From contig MU004232.1 in assembly GCA_010405405.1 (NCBI GenBank), positions 2,673,038 through 2,737,037 on the forward strand: a stretch of DNA of 64,000 nt. The letters run 5' to 3'. Of this stretch, positions 1-11,233 are shown piece after piece. Origin of the DNA: Microthyrium microscopicum. Its lineage: Eukaryota > Ascomycota > Dothideomycetes > Microthyriales > Microthyriaceae. The notes beneath the pieces were generated by a model. The model was not told the origin of the DNA, ran no database searches, and saw only the letters and a program-made list of their open reading frames with translations. Each line of letters opens with the position of its first letter. Position 1 is the first letter of the stretch. The translations under genes and the position numbers were made by a program.

Positions 1-33
1 ACAAACACCCTCGAAACCTCCACCCCAATCGCC

Positions 34-382
34 ATGCTAAACCCAACAACCATCACCCTCCTCCTAATCTCCCTCGCCCTCCTACCCGCCTTCTTCGTAA
101 AGTCCGATCCGCTCGTCGCATGGCTAAAGCGCAAACGCTATCAATATGAAGTCACAGTGCCGCTGTACATGTTGACGCCGACGGAACAATTCATCTTCAG
201 TGCGTATATTTCTCCAACGACGGAACAAGGGAAGTGGAATAAGCTAATCTGGTGTTTTTACTTTAGATTCGCTGCTATTTCTGTGTCTGGCGATCATGTT
301 TATTGCGGCTGGGCTATATCTGCCTGACCACATTATGAAGATATCGGGCCGAGTATACTATTACGTTAATGGGGATTCATGA
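34..382 (+). CDS. Serine palmitoyltransferase small-subunit-like protein
   Basis: Two exons, 34-199 and 267-382, joined across a 67-bp intron (GTGCGT donor, TTTAG acceptor), give a 93-residue protein. After a hydrophobic N-terminal segment (about residues 8-21), the segment with AWLKRKRYQYEVTVPLYML followed by TPTEQFIFNS matches the core of human SPTSSA/SPTSSB, where a W...YYQY...ALYMLEPWE...FNS pattern precedes a second membrane helix and a Pro-x-His motif. Here the second helix (residues about 56-75) ends in YLPDHIM, the same arrangement. Known members bind the serine palmitoyltransferase heterodimer in the ER and stimulate the first step of sphingoid-base synthesis. The N-terminal helix is extra compared with the human proteins. 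The splice is supported because the two halves recreate the family motif FNS exactly at the junction. The start is the first ATG of the exon; an upstream exon outside the window cannot be excluded. Confidence 0.8.
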
Positions 383-782
383 TTGCGATGCGGGAGAGTG
401 GTTTTGGAGAGCGAGTTCTTGGTTGTATTAATGGATTAATTGCATCATACGGCGTTGGACGGTGCTGGGGCTGGATATAGGAATCAAAGATGTATAATAC
501 TTGCAGCATCAATGGAACGCACAGCGCATAGAAGAAACAATCAATCAGCGAAACTTGAACCACAGGAATACCAGACAAATGCAATGCACATATGGTTTGA
601 ATTATTTGCTAAAAGCAGAGGCTATCGTGACATTCATAATCAGATATTATCCTTTTAAACCGAGGTATATCTTGAAAACGCCGCTCATACAGAGCATATC
701 AAACAGAAAACAAAGGTGAAGTCCGTCCTCTCGATGGGTATCACGCGCTAGGAATTGTCGACTTCTTTAACATCTGGAATCT
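383..782. other. Intergenic, convergent 3' ends
   Basis: Space between two genes that end towards each other. The short frames here have no family features, atypical composition and no splice-compatible continuation. I see only presumed 3' untranslated sequence. Confidence 0.6.
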
Positions 783-3275
783 TCAGTCCCAGTTCGTCAG
801 ACCACTTTCATATTCTAGGCCTGCCTTTTCCATCCACTCGTGGCAAAACGTCATGCCGAAACGAACTGCTTGAGAAGGCGTCATCGTCTCATTCACCGGT
901 AGATAGAATGATGTTGCAATACCCTTGGACTGTAGCAAATCGTCGCTTTTAGGTTCTTCAACCCGTCTCTGGGCACCAGCTGCACTCGTGACCGGGAATT
1001 CTTGCTCAATCTTACCATGCGGTAACTTGAATTGCGCATGGTTGAGATAGGTTATACCATCGGTCTGCAGCTTGACTGCTTTTGCCGGCAAAGTCTCCAT
1101 CAGTGTCGAGGGCGATTCGTCCGAAGGTGTGCCAGTGTTGCTAGGACCATCATTTGTAACAGGTACAATGGTCTCAACGTTGAATTTGGCAGCAGCGATC
1201 ACAAGATGAGCCATCATGTTTGTGTGTGCGCGATAGTTGACGATGTACGTAAGATAGTGACGAAGTCCTTCGAGGTCAGGGTGGTTTCTTGTGATGTGCT
1301 TGGCAAAATTGATCAGAGGGAACAGCGTGCACCAGCTTCCATTATAATCTTCTGGTAAGCCACGAAGACGGAGACGAGCGTCATTGAAGCTATACGCTAC
1401 CATGTATGACATGACAGATTCGAGAGTGAGCACAGCTTTGCGCTTGTAATCTGGAGAATTTACGTCGTCGGTTTTAATAGCCTGGGATCGATGCTTGAGT
1501 TCTCGACCACGAGCATTGTATTTCTTTGACCACTCAGCAAGCTCAGATGCGTTGGCTGATCTGCTTGGGTTCACATTTGAGGACTTGGTAATACGGTCAG
1601 TGGCGGTTCGCGGTGGTGGTAGAGGCGTAAGATTGCGCGGTGTTGACAAGTGACTGGTGTTGGAGGTTGATCGTTGCATCGAGGTTGAAACTTCTTTGGG
1701 TGTGAGTAGTTGACGTTTACGTTGCGAGTCGACTCCATTCTGCGATGGCTGTGAAGGAGTGGAAGGTTCATCTGGTGAGCTGGAGCCATTCTTATGCCCA
1801 TTAGCGGTTCCATTTGCAGATTTGAGCTTCTTTGCGGGATGTGATGTTGGAGCCTTCTCGGCAAGTCGCTTTTTGTTGTTCTCAGGAGTAGCAAGATCAG
1901 AGTTGGGAGGTTTCTTTCCCGCTGAGGGACGAGGAGATAGTGGACGTGTAGTGCGTGGCTTGGGACTGTCGTCGTGCTTCTTCTCTCTGCTCGAGAAAGG
2001 AACAGCAGAAAATGCAGGCTCTAGTTTCCGTCTTGGCGGAAGGCGCAGAATACCCTCAACATTCTTGCGGGAGCGCTTCCCATATTTCAACTTCACAACC
2101 AGTGTTTCTTTTGAGGTTGTGTCTACTATTTCCTTCTTGAGCTCAGATTCTATTGCTTGCTTCTTCACTTCGGGCTTTCTCTCCTCTTCCACCGGTTTGA
2201 CAGCATGCTTCTCGGCCTTGTCGGTCGTCTTCGTCCCACTCCAAATGTTACTCGGAGTATTGACTTGAGACGATCGAAGGTCGGACAGCGATGAAAGGTC
2301 GGACTCGGCGCGGCTTCGCTTCTGCCGTAGTGCCTCTTCTAAATCAGGTGGCAGTGTCGGAGACAGCATTGGTGGCAAGTCGAACGCATGCTCATCACGA
2401 ATTGGAGACAACATGGGGGGTAGGCCATGATCAGGAGCTTGAAGGGATGGTGAGTCTGGTAATTTGTCCACTCTTGACTTCTTTTTGGGAGTCACAAGTC
2501 GTGCATTTGATGGTTCGGGCGATTTGCGCTTTCTCTCTGCTTGTGAAAAGCTTTGAGCGCTCTCAAATTTCTTCTTGGATGGGCCATTGCCATTCACGGC
2601 CAGAGATTTTCTATCATTTTCATCAGACTCTGGACTTGGCTTTGACTCCGTCTTTCCGCCTTGTTCCTTCTTCTGTTTCCAGGCAGCCAGGCTCATCTTC
2701 TTCTTTGCACCAGCGGCAGCCATTAGGGGCGTGTGAGGAGCGCTTCCATTCGCCATGACGCCATTTCTGTCCTGTTCCTTCATCTGCCTTTCGCGTTGTT
2801 CGTCTAGTCGTGTACGGATTTCAAAGACTCCTTCGGTACTATCGCGGAATAAGAAGCTGTCGTACTGGTAATGAATATCGTGGCGTTCGAAGCCAAACTG
2901 GTGTCGCCAACGCGATTGTTCGTTGTGGATTTCTTGTGGGTGCTTCAACGGAAGCTGGAATTCGGGGACGCTTAGAATATAAGGATGTTCGGGAAGTATA
3001 TTTTCTAATCGGGCAAGGACTGCATCGATTTTGGCAGATTCACCAGAAGACATGTGTTGCGGCTTTGTTTTAGTTGCGATGTTGAATTTGTCAGGCTCGT
3101 GTATAGCTGGCATCGACATAGCAGTTCGGATAGCCGAGCATATGTTGATAGCAAAGCGAGAGTGACCAGCGATGTTCAAGGGCTGTTTGGCTTGGAGGAA
3201 GAGGTAATTGTTGAGTCTTTCGCAGGCTATAGTCAGTACGAGGAAGGGCAGGCGCAAAGGGGAGCTATAACGCAC
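783..3275 (-). CDS. Candidate AF4/FMR2 (Ebp1)-like transcription elongation protein
   Basis: A single open frame of 830 residues. The middle (about residues 160-590) is low-complexity, rich in Ser, Pro, Lys and Glu, with basic clusters such as KKKMSLAAWKQKKEQ and a repeated LPPMLSP motif. Such disorder is typical of transcription scaffolds. The last 240 residues are ordered: a segment with KKYNARGRELKHRSQAI, then YKRKAVLTLESVMSYMVAY, then a helix-rich stretch ending near the stop. This resembles the C-terminal homology domain of AF4/FMR2 proteins (AxxLKHxADA...ALxYxEAxLSFxE), and fission yeast Ebp1 is the described fungal relative that binds Ell1/Eaf1 in the super elongation complex. That assignment is inference from pattern, not a search. 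The first 52 residues look unlike a conserved N-terminus; Met53 (3119) or Met74 (3056) could be the true start, or an upstream exon may be missed. Confidence 0.6.
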   Translation of the reverse strand: MRYSSPLRLPFLVLTIACERLNNYLFLQAKQPLNIAGHSRFAINICSAIRTAMSMPAIHEPDKFNIATKTKPQHMSSGESAKIDAVLARLENILPEHPYILSVPEFQLPLKHPQEIHNEQSRWRHQFGFERHDIHYQYDSFLFRDSTEGVFEIRTRLDEQRERQMKEQDRNGVMANGSAPHTPLMAAAGAKKKMSLAAWKQKKEQGGKTESKPSPESDENDRKSLAVNGNGPSKKKFESAQSFSQAERKRKSPEPSNARLVTPKKKSRVDKLPDSPSLQAPDHGLPPMLSPIRDEHAFDLPPMLSPTLPPDLEEALRQKRSRAESDLSSLSDLRSSQVNTPSNIWSGTKTTDKAEKHAVKPVEEERKPEVKKQAIESELKKEIVDTTSKETLVVKLKYGKRSRKNVEGILRLPPRRKLEPAFSAVPFSSREKKHDDSPKPRTTRPLSPRPSAGKKPPNSDLATPENNKKRLAEKAPTSHPAKKLKSANGTANGHKNGSSSPDEPSTPSQPSQNGVDSQRKRQLLTPKEVSTSMQRSTSNTSHLSTPRNLTPLPPPRTATDRITKSSNVNPSRSANASELAEWSKKYNARGRELKHRSQAIKTDDVNSPDYKRKAVLTLESVMSYMVAYSFNDARLRLRGLPEDYNGSWCTLFPLINFAKHITRNHPDLEGLRHYLTYIVNYRAHTNMMAHLVIAAAKFNVETIVPVTNDGPSNTGTPSDESPSTLMETLPAKAVKLQTDGITYLNHAQFKLPHGKIEQEFPVTSAAGAQRRVEEPKSDDLLQSKGIATSFYLPVNETMTPSQAVRFGMTFCHEWMEKAGLEYESGLTNWD

Positions 3276-6200
3276 TAGCTGTATGGGCCTGCTTTAGAGG
3301 TTGCTGGCCATTTCTAATTGATAGAATGGACGATGGCGGTTTGACAATAGATTGGACAATAGGTTTGGCGATGGTAAATGGCGGGCTGATGGGATGAAGT
3401 TGAGTTGTCGCGCATTCTTGAAGTTGAGGGTGCTTTCCCAAACGAGGAGTGTTATCTAACCAGAACAGCAGGCGCGCTGGGTCGCAACTGCGCTGCGCGA
3501 TCCCGAGTCCCTTCCCTATTGGCAATTCCCCAAGGGCGCAAGTATTATTGATTGATGTTGATCCAGACTGGTGTCTCTGTCGCTGCTTATAGGCGCTGCC
3601 TCTATGGTTGATAGCGGCGATGCGATGGACAATCAGCTGCAAGGTTGTACCCTCCGCGATTGACAGTTGAAGGTGATTGTCGATTGGACGGAGGCCGGTT
3701 GGACTGTTGCTAGATTCCGAGATCAGGAGAACGGCGCGCGCATTCGTCCCCGCTCCCAAATGTACTTCCTGCGATTCCTATGTTGGAGGTGATGGATCGA
3801 CACGGCAAGGGCTCGGACTGCAAGTCGGCAGCGAAGATGAACTTGGCGGAGGTGACGGGCAGCTTGTAAGTTTGTGGAGGTTTCATCGCGTGGGGACCTT
3901 GGCATCTGGCGCCCTTTGCTGGGCCTCCTGGTCTGTGGGGGTTGCTCGGAGTTTACTGTGCCACCAGAACATCTACAACGCTGGCAATTTCTTATAAAAT
4001 ATCTCTCTCCCCGCCAAATCGATACTATACATAGTGCATGTATCATAACTCAAGCTCTGCGGTCGTTACATGATGATGCTCAGTCAGACCTCAACAACAA
4101 AACCCCTAAATGCGCTATCTCATGATACACTTTGGTCGAATTGATCTCAACGAAATGCTAACTGAGATCTATCCGGCGATCAAAATCAGCTTGAATTTAT
4201 ATCTTTTGGGCGTCGATAGTTGAACAGGATGAGTAACATGCTTCCATCGATTATGAGTCCATCATCCTCTACGGAATGTCTGCTACCGACTACCTTATAT
4301 CCCATGAAGACATTCACCTTCGAAATTTCAACAAGATGTCACAGACTTCATGGGATAGTCAGCTTCTTCTACGCGCCAACGGTCGCCATCGCCTTTGAAA
4401 GGGAGTATTTTCCGTTGTGTTGATTCTGAGGCAATAGCATCACTACGGTACAGAACGCTACAACCGACGAGTGTGCCATTCTTCATGCTTCGAGTGGTTC
4501 AGTAAATCAGAGAAATCGTACCATCGCGCAATCACCCTTCCGTCTAAATGCTGATCTTATTTCCCTGATCAATAGCTGCCCTGAGCCTTGGTCTTGTGGT
4601 TGCACTTCCCCAAGGCAATATCAATCCTAGCGTAACAACATGCCCTGAAGAACGATAGCTTCATCGATCGGTGCTATATCGTTTTGCTGCCTTTTGCCAC
4701 CATATAACATCAAGATTTCTTTTGCCATAGACAAAGGAAGGATAGTCAGTGAGTAGGAAATTACTGATGGACAAAATTACTGGCCTGCCTCTATCGACTT
4801 CAGTGGGTCAAAATAACTGGCGTTCTCCCATCAGCGTCGATGGCTCCCACGACGGCTATCAATCGGAAGGTGTGATAGTTGCCATCGCATTTATAAAATG
4901 TCCATGATGGCTGAATTCGCTCGATGGGCAAACAAAGCACTTGATAGCAGATCGTCTTGTATGGGAGCCATCGCATTCGCTGGGAGCGCGCCATTTATTT
5001 TGTCAACCCCTTGCCATTCTATCGAAAGCAACGACAGATATAATGGTACCGGTTGTGGGAGCCAGCGAAGCTGATGGGAGCACGCTAGTTATTTTGTCTA
5101 TTGGTCAATGATATCGTAACTTGAGGAATACAGACCTAGCTCCTGTTCGTTTAGCTGACCTCGGAATGCTTGGGTGTGATTCTTAAGCTTTGAATACCGG
5201 TCGTGAAGCTTGAGAAAGTGCTGCTGAACTGGACTATCAGATGAATAATGTATCTGACTTGATCCTACCGGGAGGGAAACAACACCTACAATTCAATGCC
5301 GAACGGACACTTGGCGGACATGAGAAATTATCGCTTGAATGATGAGTTATGAGCAATTGGACGGTTCAACCTTCAGGAAAATATCTTGTTGTAAGTGCTA
5401 TCGTCTGACTCGCAAGGTAACTGGCTCGAATCTTCAGCCTTACAATCTCAGCCTTGTCGACCCTCTGAGGCACTTTCAACCTTGTTGGTCGTTTGAGGCG
5501 AAACTGACAGTGCAGTAGCTACTCATTACAGTCATTCGGAAGGGCGTAAACTTTATCTGAGCGTTCGTGATCCTCGAGGAGCTACTACAAGCCACTTCGT
5601 TTGCAAGAACAATTGAACGCTTCGAAAGGAGCTTTCATGAATCGGATAAACTCTGAAAAGAAAAGTCGGGTTTTAGAGTAAGGTCTTGTAAGAAGAGCTG
5701 TCTCTGTGCCTGCTACCATTTCTTTCACACACACAGGCACCCCTACGTCTCAACAGTCATATATAGCTGGACGCCTGGCCCTTCGTCCCATAATGCACTG
5801 ACTCCAACTTCTTATAAGCTATATAGCCGCACCATCGTGTACGACCATCCGTATACCTAATCTTGTACGACCACCATATCTACTATTCTTACGTCTTGAA
5901 TCTATGCTTAAATAAAGCCTTCCAGGCAGTGTTCTTGATCCAGTGAAAAGAGGCGCGGCTTCTCGTATTCTTGTATTAAGCCCAATAAGTCTGCTTCATT
6001 CGCCCAGAAATCTGTATAGCTCGAATCCTTGTCATCCAAGATTTCATCCGTAATCACGATAATGGCTGATCTCGTGATATTGTCCTCCGGTTGCTTGCCT
6101 TGAGCATGGGTTTCTTCGATTTTCCCGTCTACTGGGTGTTCAAGGATAGGTCTTTGGTAACTTACCAGTGGGTTTGGACTGTCGACTACGAGATGTGTGA

Positions 6201-6838
6201 TATCCTGGTTGGATCTTCGAGTGGGCTTAGAAGTACGGAGTCAGTAGCGCAAGATATCAGAGTTTCCTGGCCTACTTCTAGATTGCTCGAGTCTACACAC
6301 TCATGTGAGACTCAATATCACTCGAAACAAACCTGTAAGACTGAGAAAACCCATCCTTTACGAAATATTTCTGAGCCAAGAAATTCTTATCTTGGAGAGT
6401 AACCCATCAGACGGCAAAATATCCCGAACTGACAGATCAGGAAAGATACCGAGAATTATAGATTGGTACAGGGTCCATCACCGAAATAACGGTAACAGGA
6501 AAAATTGAAATAATACCGCAAGATACCGATGTACCCTTCGGAGCAGGTACTACTAATAACATACAGTATTTATACGGGTACCAAGATCGCTCATCATACT
6601 AACATAATTGATCAGGACAAACGGTTACACTACCCGATAAGGAACATTTCGAAAATAGAGCTCTTACCAAATAATAAAAATGTGGTTCATAATCTATTTT
6701 ATAGAAGCTCTGGTAGGAGTTTTTCCATTACTAAAGTAGTTGTGGAATTATAAGTTTTAAGTATGACTGCCGCTTCTTTGAGCTTTTCTCAAAAGAGCGA
6801 ATCACTATTTCTACGGTGTTTGAGGACAGGTTGGAAAG
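3276..6838. other. Long intergenic region with a MITE-like repeat
   Basis: This 3.5-kb gap separates the outward-facing start of the AF4-like gene from the tyrosinase gene, so both ends must hold promoters. Many short frames exist on both strands, but none shows a domain, a consistent splice pattern or a bias that sets it apart from chance. A MITE-like inverted-repeat element occupies about 4769-5100. From about 6380 to 6760 the sequence is noticeably more AT-rich. Confidence 0.5.
4769..5100. mobile_element. MITE-like inverted-repeat element
   Basis: A roughly 43-bp motif occurs three times: forward at 4809-4850 and inverted at 4962-5004 and 5055-5098. Each copy runs from CAAAATAACTGGCG (or a near variant) through CTCCCA to GATGGCTCCCA, with only a few mismatches between copies. 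A shorter relative of the same end, GACAAAATTACTGGC, lies at 4770-4784. The whole is about 330 bp, non-coding and palindromic in layout, as in a non-autonomous DNA element (MITE). The outer ends read TGGACAAAA and, on the other strand, TAGACAAAA, which would fit a TA-targeting Tc1/mariner/pogo-type element with one diverged target base, but a clean target duplication is not visible. Family is therefore uncertain. Confidence 0.6.
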
Positions 6839-8295
6839 ATGAGGAATTCTCTAGCTATATTTGCATCAGCAACGTTCGCATTGCTTGTTGGAGCAGTGCC
6901 AACCAGCTTTGGATTAGACGAGAGGTCGACAACATGTACTAATCCGAGAGTGCGAAAAGAATGGTACGTGAACGTACCCATAGTTTCCCAAATGGTCGTC
7001 TTTTGCGGTACGACCCATTGTTTGCTGATACAACTCTTCAGGCGTTCGTTAACAGTCGATGAGCGAAAACTGTACTTGAAGGCTACAAAGTGCATGTACG
7101 ATACGCCATCAAAATTCAAGTCAAGGTTCCCCATTGCGAGGAGCCGATATGATGATTTCGTGATACTACACATCGATATCGGTATCAGCGGTATGTACTC
7201 GAAATATCAGGGAATATTTGCAACTGGTTACTGATTCGCTCAATGATAGGAGCGAAACCGATGCATTCCCATGGCGAAACCAATCCTGTCCTTGGTATAC
7301 CAGATCCAGCGTCCTTTGGCGGCCACGAGGATGGCGATATTCTAGCCTGGCATCGATACGTACTGCAGCAGTGGGAAGATGCTCTAATCAACGAATGTGG
7401 TTGGAAAGGAGGCATTCCATGTGAGACCTCCAGATGAGCCTCTAGCCACCAGCTAACAATCTTTCCCAGACTGGAATTGGTTCCTCGACACCCCATCTCA
7501 AGGCGGTAGTTTCCTAAAATCGCCAATCTTCGATCCCATATCCGGCTTCGGAGGCAACGGCAAGCCAGACCCCGACAACATCCTCCAAAAGCTCAACGGC
7601 ACCGGCGGCGGATGTATCCAAGACGGTATCTTTAAAGACGTCAAGTTATGGATCGGACCAGTCGGTCAAATGATCCCAAACAACCCACGGTGCCTCACCC
7701 GAAACTTCCTCCCCTGGGTCGTCGAACAGCACAACGCAACAGATACCCTCCGCAAAGCACTCAAAGCCCGAGACTTCCGCGAATTCATGAAATGGGTGCA
7801 AAAAGATGAAGCTGGTGGACCACATAACCACCCCGAAGGCCCACCTGCTCTGAACGTCATCTTTGACGATTTACACGGCATAGGACATTACTCTATCAAC
7901 GGAGAGGTAAGTCGACTCATTCACTTACTTTAGCTTCCAGGGGTCTAATTACTGCGTGATAGATGGGTGATCCCCTCGGCTCCATGAACGAACCACTTTT
8001 CTGGCTACACCATGGCGGCATCGACCAATTCTGGTCACTTTGGCAAGACCAAGATCTTACGCACCGCTTGAGCGACTGGGATGCTAGTCCGAATAGAACG
8101 CTGGGGGCGAAGGCTGGAGAGGCACCGATTGCGATGGGGATATTTGCGCCTGATAGGAAGAGTCGTGAGTTGACAGATTCGCAGAATAGGAACGGGGAGG
8201 GGATACTATGCTATAAGTATGAGGGGTTGCCGATGGAGGCGTACTTTGGTAAGTCGGCGAGTCCTGCGAAGTATTCGTATCATGGTGTTTTTTGA
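6839..8295 (+). CDS. Secreted tyrosinase (type 3 copper protein)
   Basis: Five exons (6839-6963, 7042-7190, 7250-7420, 7470-7906, 7963-8295) give 404 residues. Introns have donors GTACGT, GTATGT, GTGAGA and GTAAGT. The N-terminus (residues 1 to about 21) is a signal peptide. The CuA site has His85 (VILHID), His117 (GGHEDGD) and His126 (LAWHRY); the YWNW motif that follows CuA is rebuilt exactly at the exon 3/4 junction. The CuB site has His284 and His288 (LHGIGHYS) and the EPLFWLHH motif ending at His310/His311, followed by DQFWSLWQ. Known members hydroxylate monophenols and oxidise o-diphenols to quinones. It is a short secreted form with little beyond the catalytic domain, so it lacks a long C-terminal cap like that of latent tyrosinases. 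Substrate is not predictable. No neighbour suggests a melanin or secondary-metabolite cluster. Confidence 0.92.
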
Positions 8296-9767
8296 GGTTG
8301 TGGGATTAGACGATACATCGATAAATTGGATCATGCAATGGGACTACTTAGGTAGACTCATATATATATTCTTCGGTTCCGATGCATGATGATTATCTTT
8401 GATGTCGCGAAATGCTCTTGCACAAGATAGCAGCTGTCGTAGTTGTACGGTATGATAACTGCCAGTGGATACTAGCTTGACTCAGCGCAGGTGGTACAGA
8501 TCTTGTACATGTCGGAGTCAGGCCCGAGGTCAATGCCAGCAGACCACTGTAGAAAGTGGGATGTGGTTCAGATCGACACAGGGGAGAACAGCTACGACAT
8601 TGCAATGCCAGCCAGCCATTCATGTACAGGTCAGTACAAGGCGGAGAACGCTTGATATCAGTTTATCTTATAGACACAATGGTCAAAATATGTGTCTAGT
8701 TATCCGCGAGGATATATGCTTTTAGCCATACGATAGACCATAGAATAGTTCTGAGAGATGGCCAATAATAGTCGTCCAGGACCTTTAGCAGCAGGTGTTA
8801 AGATCAGGGATGGCATCGGATCAAGGACAAAAATAAAACATTCAGGGATGAGGTCCCGCCCCTCCAAAAGTTTTGAAATGCGGCTGAGCTCCGCCATCAA
8901 TAGACCATGTGCTTGGGATATCTGTTACGACTGAGATGAGGACCGTACGCGTGATGAGGCAAACGTTGTTGTGTGCAGGTCGTTTGACAGTGGAGAAGAT
9001 GCTCAAAACCGACTTCAAGATGGGTTCAGGAGGCGTTCAATGATCCCCAGAAAATAGGGGTGGGCTCAAACGCCACTTTCACAAAATAAGTTTAGAGCAT
9101 CGATCCAGACCATAAAAGGCTTGCAGAATTGCGCGGTCGTCTAAATAAGGCTGTCGCGTGGGAAAAAGGGAGTTTTCAGTCTGGAATTTGGATGACAAAG
9201 AAGTCAGAAGTCAGAAGTCAAGCCAGATCTGGCATTTCAAAAGTTGGCAAGAGCGTTGGTGGTGCATATCGTGATATCCCTCCCTGATCCAATACGACTT
9301 CTCTATTCGGCCAATCCAACCGACCCCAGAATCCTCCTCCTGTCGTTCTTTCCTTTGCCAACTATCGTTTTTCCTCTAATCCTCTCACCACTTTACTTCT
9401 GGTCATTCATTTCATACCTTCTATTCTTACCACCTCACTCTCTCCTTGCCTTGCGCAATTCATCCGTTTCTCATCTTCAAAAATTGCTTCAAACCTCCTT
9501 TCCTACCTGCATTCCACCCCTTGCTTGTCCTGCCTTTGACACAACACGACACCAATCCTCCCAGCGCAACCCTCATTGTACCACCTCACCATTCCTGAAC
9601 CTCCATCGCGTACTCCTAGATCATGTTCCTGCGTTGACCGCCCCTCAACTGTCGCAACACAAGTGCTTCGTACACCAATCCTCTTTGGCGCACCTTTCAA
9701 TATTTCGTACCTCCTACACGTTTCCTCATATATCCTTTGCGCCCACGGGTTTCTTTGATCTGCCGCC
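8296..9767. other. Intergenic, tyrosinase 3' end to GT34 promoter
   Basis: No gene recognised. It holds the tyrosinase 3' flank, a short tandem run of AAGTCAG (three copies near 9198-9220) and, in its last 440 bases, a strongly pyrimidine-rich stretch before the next start codon. Confidence 0.55.
9325..9767 (+). promoter_or_regulatory. Pyrimidine-rich core promoter / leader of the GT34 gene
   Basis: The + strand is dominated by C and T from about 9325 to the ATG at 9768, with long CCTC/TTCC runs and few purine tracts. CT-rich tracts close upstream of start codons are typical of well-expressed fungal genes and usually mark the transcription start region and 5' leader. The exact start site is not visible. 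Confidence 0.4.
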
Positions 9768-11233
9768 ATGGATTGGGAAAAAATGAAGCTCCTCGAGGAT
9801 GCCCAAATACACGCCGCGTTTTCCCGCTCCTCACATGTTGCTCGCCAACACAAGCCGTTTGTGCTTTTCGTCATATTTGCATCCGTTGTATTATTATGCA
9901 TGCAACTACCTTGGGGAGGCGCCGGCCAGACTGGTGTAGTGATAAAACCGGTGCCTTCACATACTAGCGTACATTACACGCCAGATCAAGATCCAGCTTT
10001 CAACAAGACATCGACATCAGATAAACCTACGCTGGAAATCATTCCAAAGATCAAGACTGGAAAGAAGGCGAGATGGGCCAAAGTGGCTGTCGCCAGTGGC
10101 TTTGAAGATATTGTCTACGAAAAGGCGCTGGATACACACATTCGACATGCAGAAAGACACGGGTACCCAATGTATGTTGGACGAGAGAATGCGGCAGAAG
10201 GAATGTTCAACAAGATCGCCTACATACTGAATCTTGTACTGCAAGAATTATACAAGCCAGCTGAAGATCGGATAGAATGGCTATTGTAAGTTGTGAAAGT
10301 CGACTACTGGAAGCATTTGCTAATCGGACCCAGCTATTTTGATGCCGATACTATTATCATGAACAAAGAAATACCCCTCGATATTTTCGAACCCCCATCC
10401 GATTACGATCACATCAACTACATTGCAGCTCGGGATTGGAATGGTCTGAATGCAGGTGTTCTCCTTCTACGCGTTCACCCATGGACTGTAGATCTGCTCA
10501 CCCGTACAATGACCTATAAGCACTACCATCCGGAAGAATCCTACGTTTTCGAAGAACAAACAATCCTAGCTCGCTTGACCGAAAACCATGCCGAGTTCAA
10601 AAAAGCCGCGCTTTACATGCCACGTCCTTGGTTCAACGCATATTTCTATGGTATGCACGAAGTCAAGCCTGGCATGCTACTATCACATTTTGCGCATCCC
10701 GATTTCAAATGGCACATGTACGAGTGGCTCAAAGTCGCATACGAAGAAGACGGTTCCGACAATCCTTTCTACCAAAAACCAGTAGGAGATACCGATTACC
10801 CTGACGAAATCAAGCAATTTTGGAATATCAAGAGACGAGCAGATCGAGTCATCAAAGGTTTCGAACGCAACATTAACCGTAATGCGGATCCAGTGCAGTT
10901 TGGCCTACAACATGAAGAGACGAAAGCGTTAGCGGAAGATTTTAGAACAAAGTTTGAGGAGTTGAAGCAGGCGGCGTTCTTTGGGACGGAGAATCCACCG
11001 GATCTACAAAAGAAGATTGAATCGGCGGAAGAGGTACGTTATTTTCCGAAAACCATGCTGTTGGACCTAGTGGATAGCTCCACTGCTTCCAGTGTTTGGT
11101 TCCGCAATGTCGCGTGCAATTAAAGTACCCAGGCTAACATGTATCGCGTGTACAGGCAAACTCAAAACTTATTCAAGAGCTCATGAGCTACTTTGAAACT
11201 CACGATGACCCTCCAGCACAAGCTGGCTTTTAA
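9768..11233 (+). CDS. GT34 family glycosyltransferase (Gma12/Mnn10-like), type II membrane protein
   Basis: Three exons, 9768-10285, 10334-11033 and 11156-11233, encode 431 residues. A short cytosolic tail is followed by one membrane anchor (about residues 30-46), giving a type II Golgi topology. The catalytic domain starts near KWAKVAVASGFEDI-like sequence and contains the metal-binding DxD as Asp176-Ala-Asp178 in WLFYFDADTIIMN, rebuilt across intron 1; later motifs NAGVLLLR, FEEQT and LLSHFAHP are typical of GT34. Relatives are alpha-1,2-galactosyltransferases (Gma12) and alpha-1,6-mannosyltransferase subunits (Mnn10/Mnn11), which extend N-glycan outer chains and cell-wall mannan. Sequence alone does not decide between UDP-galactose and GDP-mannose. 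The second intron is 122 bp (GTACGT...TACAG); the last exon encodes only 25 residues. Confidence 0.88.

Noticed and set aside
1759-2268. 169-codon + strand frame
   Set aside because: It lies entirely antisense to the AF4-like coding region and mirrors its Ser/Lys-rich codons; a shadow frame.
3265-3759. 164-codon - strand frame upstream of the AF4-like gene
   Set aside because: Overlaps the presumed promoter and leader, no domain or splice continuity with the downstream frame.
3771-4125. Possible small + strand gene (frames with DRHGKGSDCKSAAKMNLAEVT and WRPLLGLLVCGGCSEF)
   Set aside because: The pieces look protein-like for a moment, but no consistent exon chain with a start, splice sites and a stop could be made, and no family is recognised.
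6091-6402. 103-codon + strand frame
   Set aside because: No homology recalled, no start context and no flanking exons; treated as chance.
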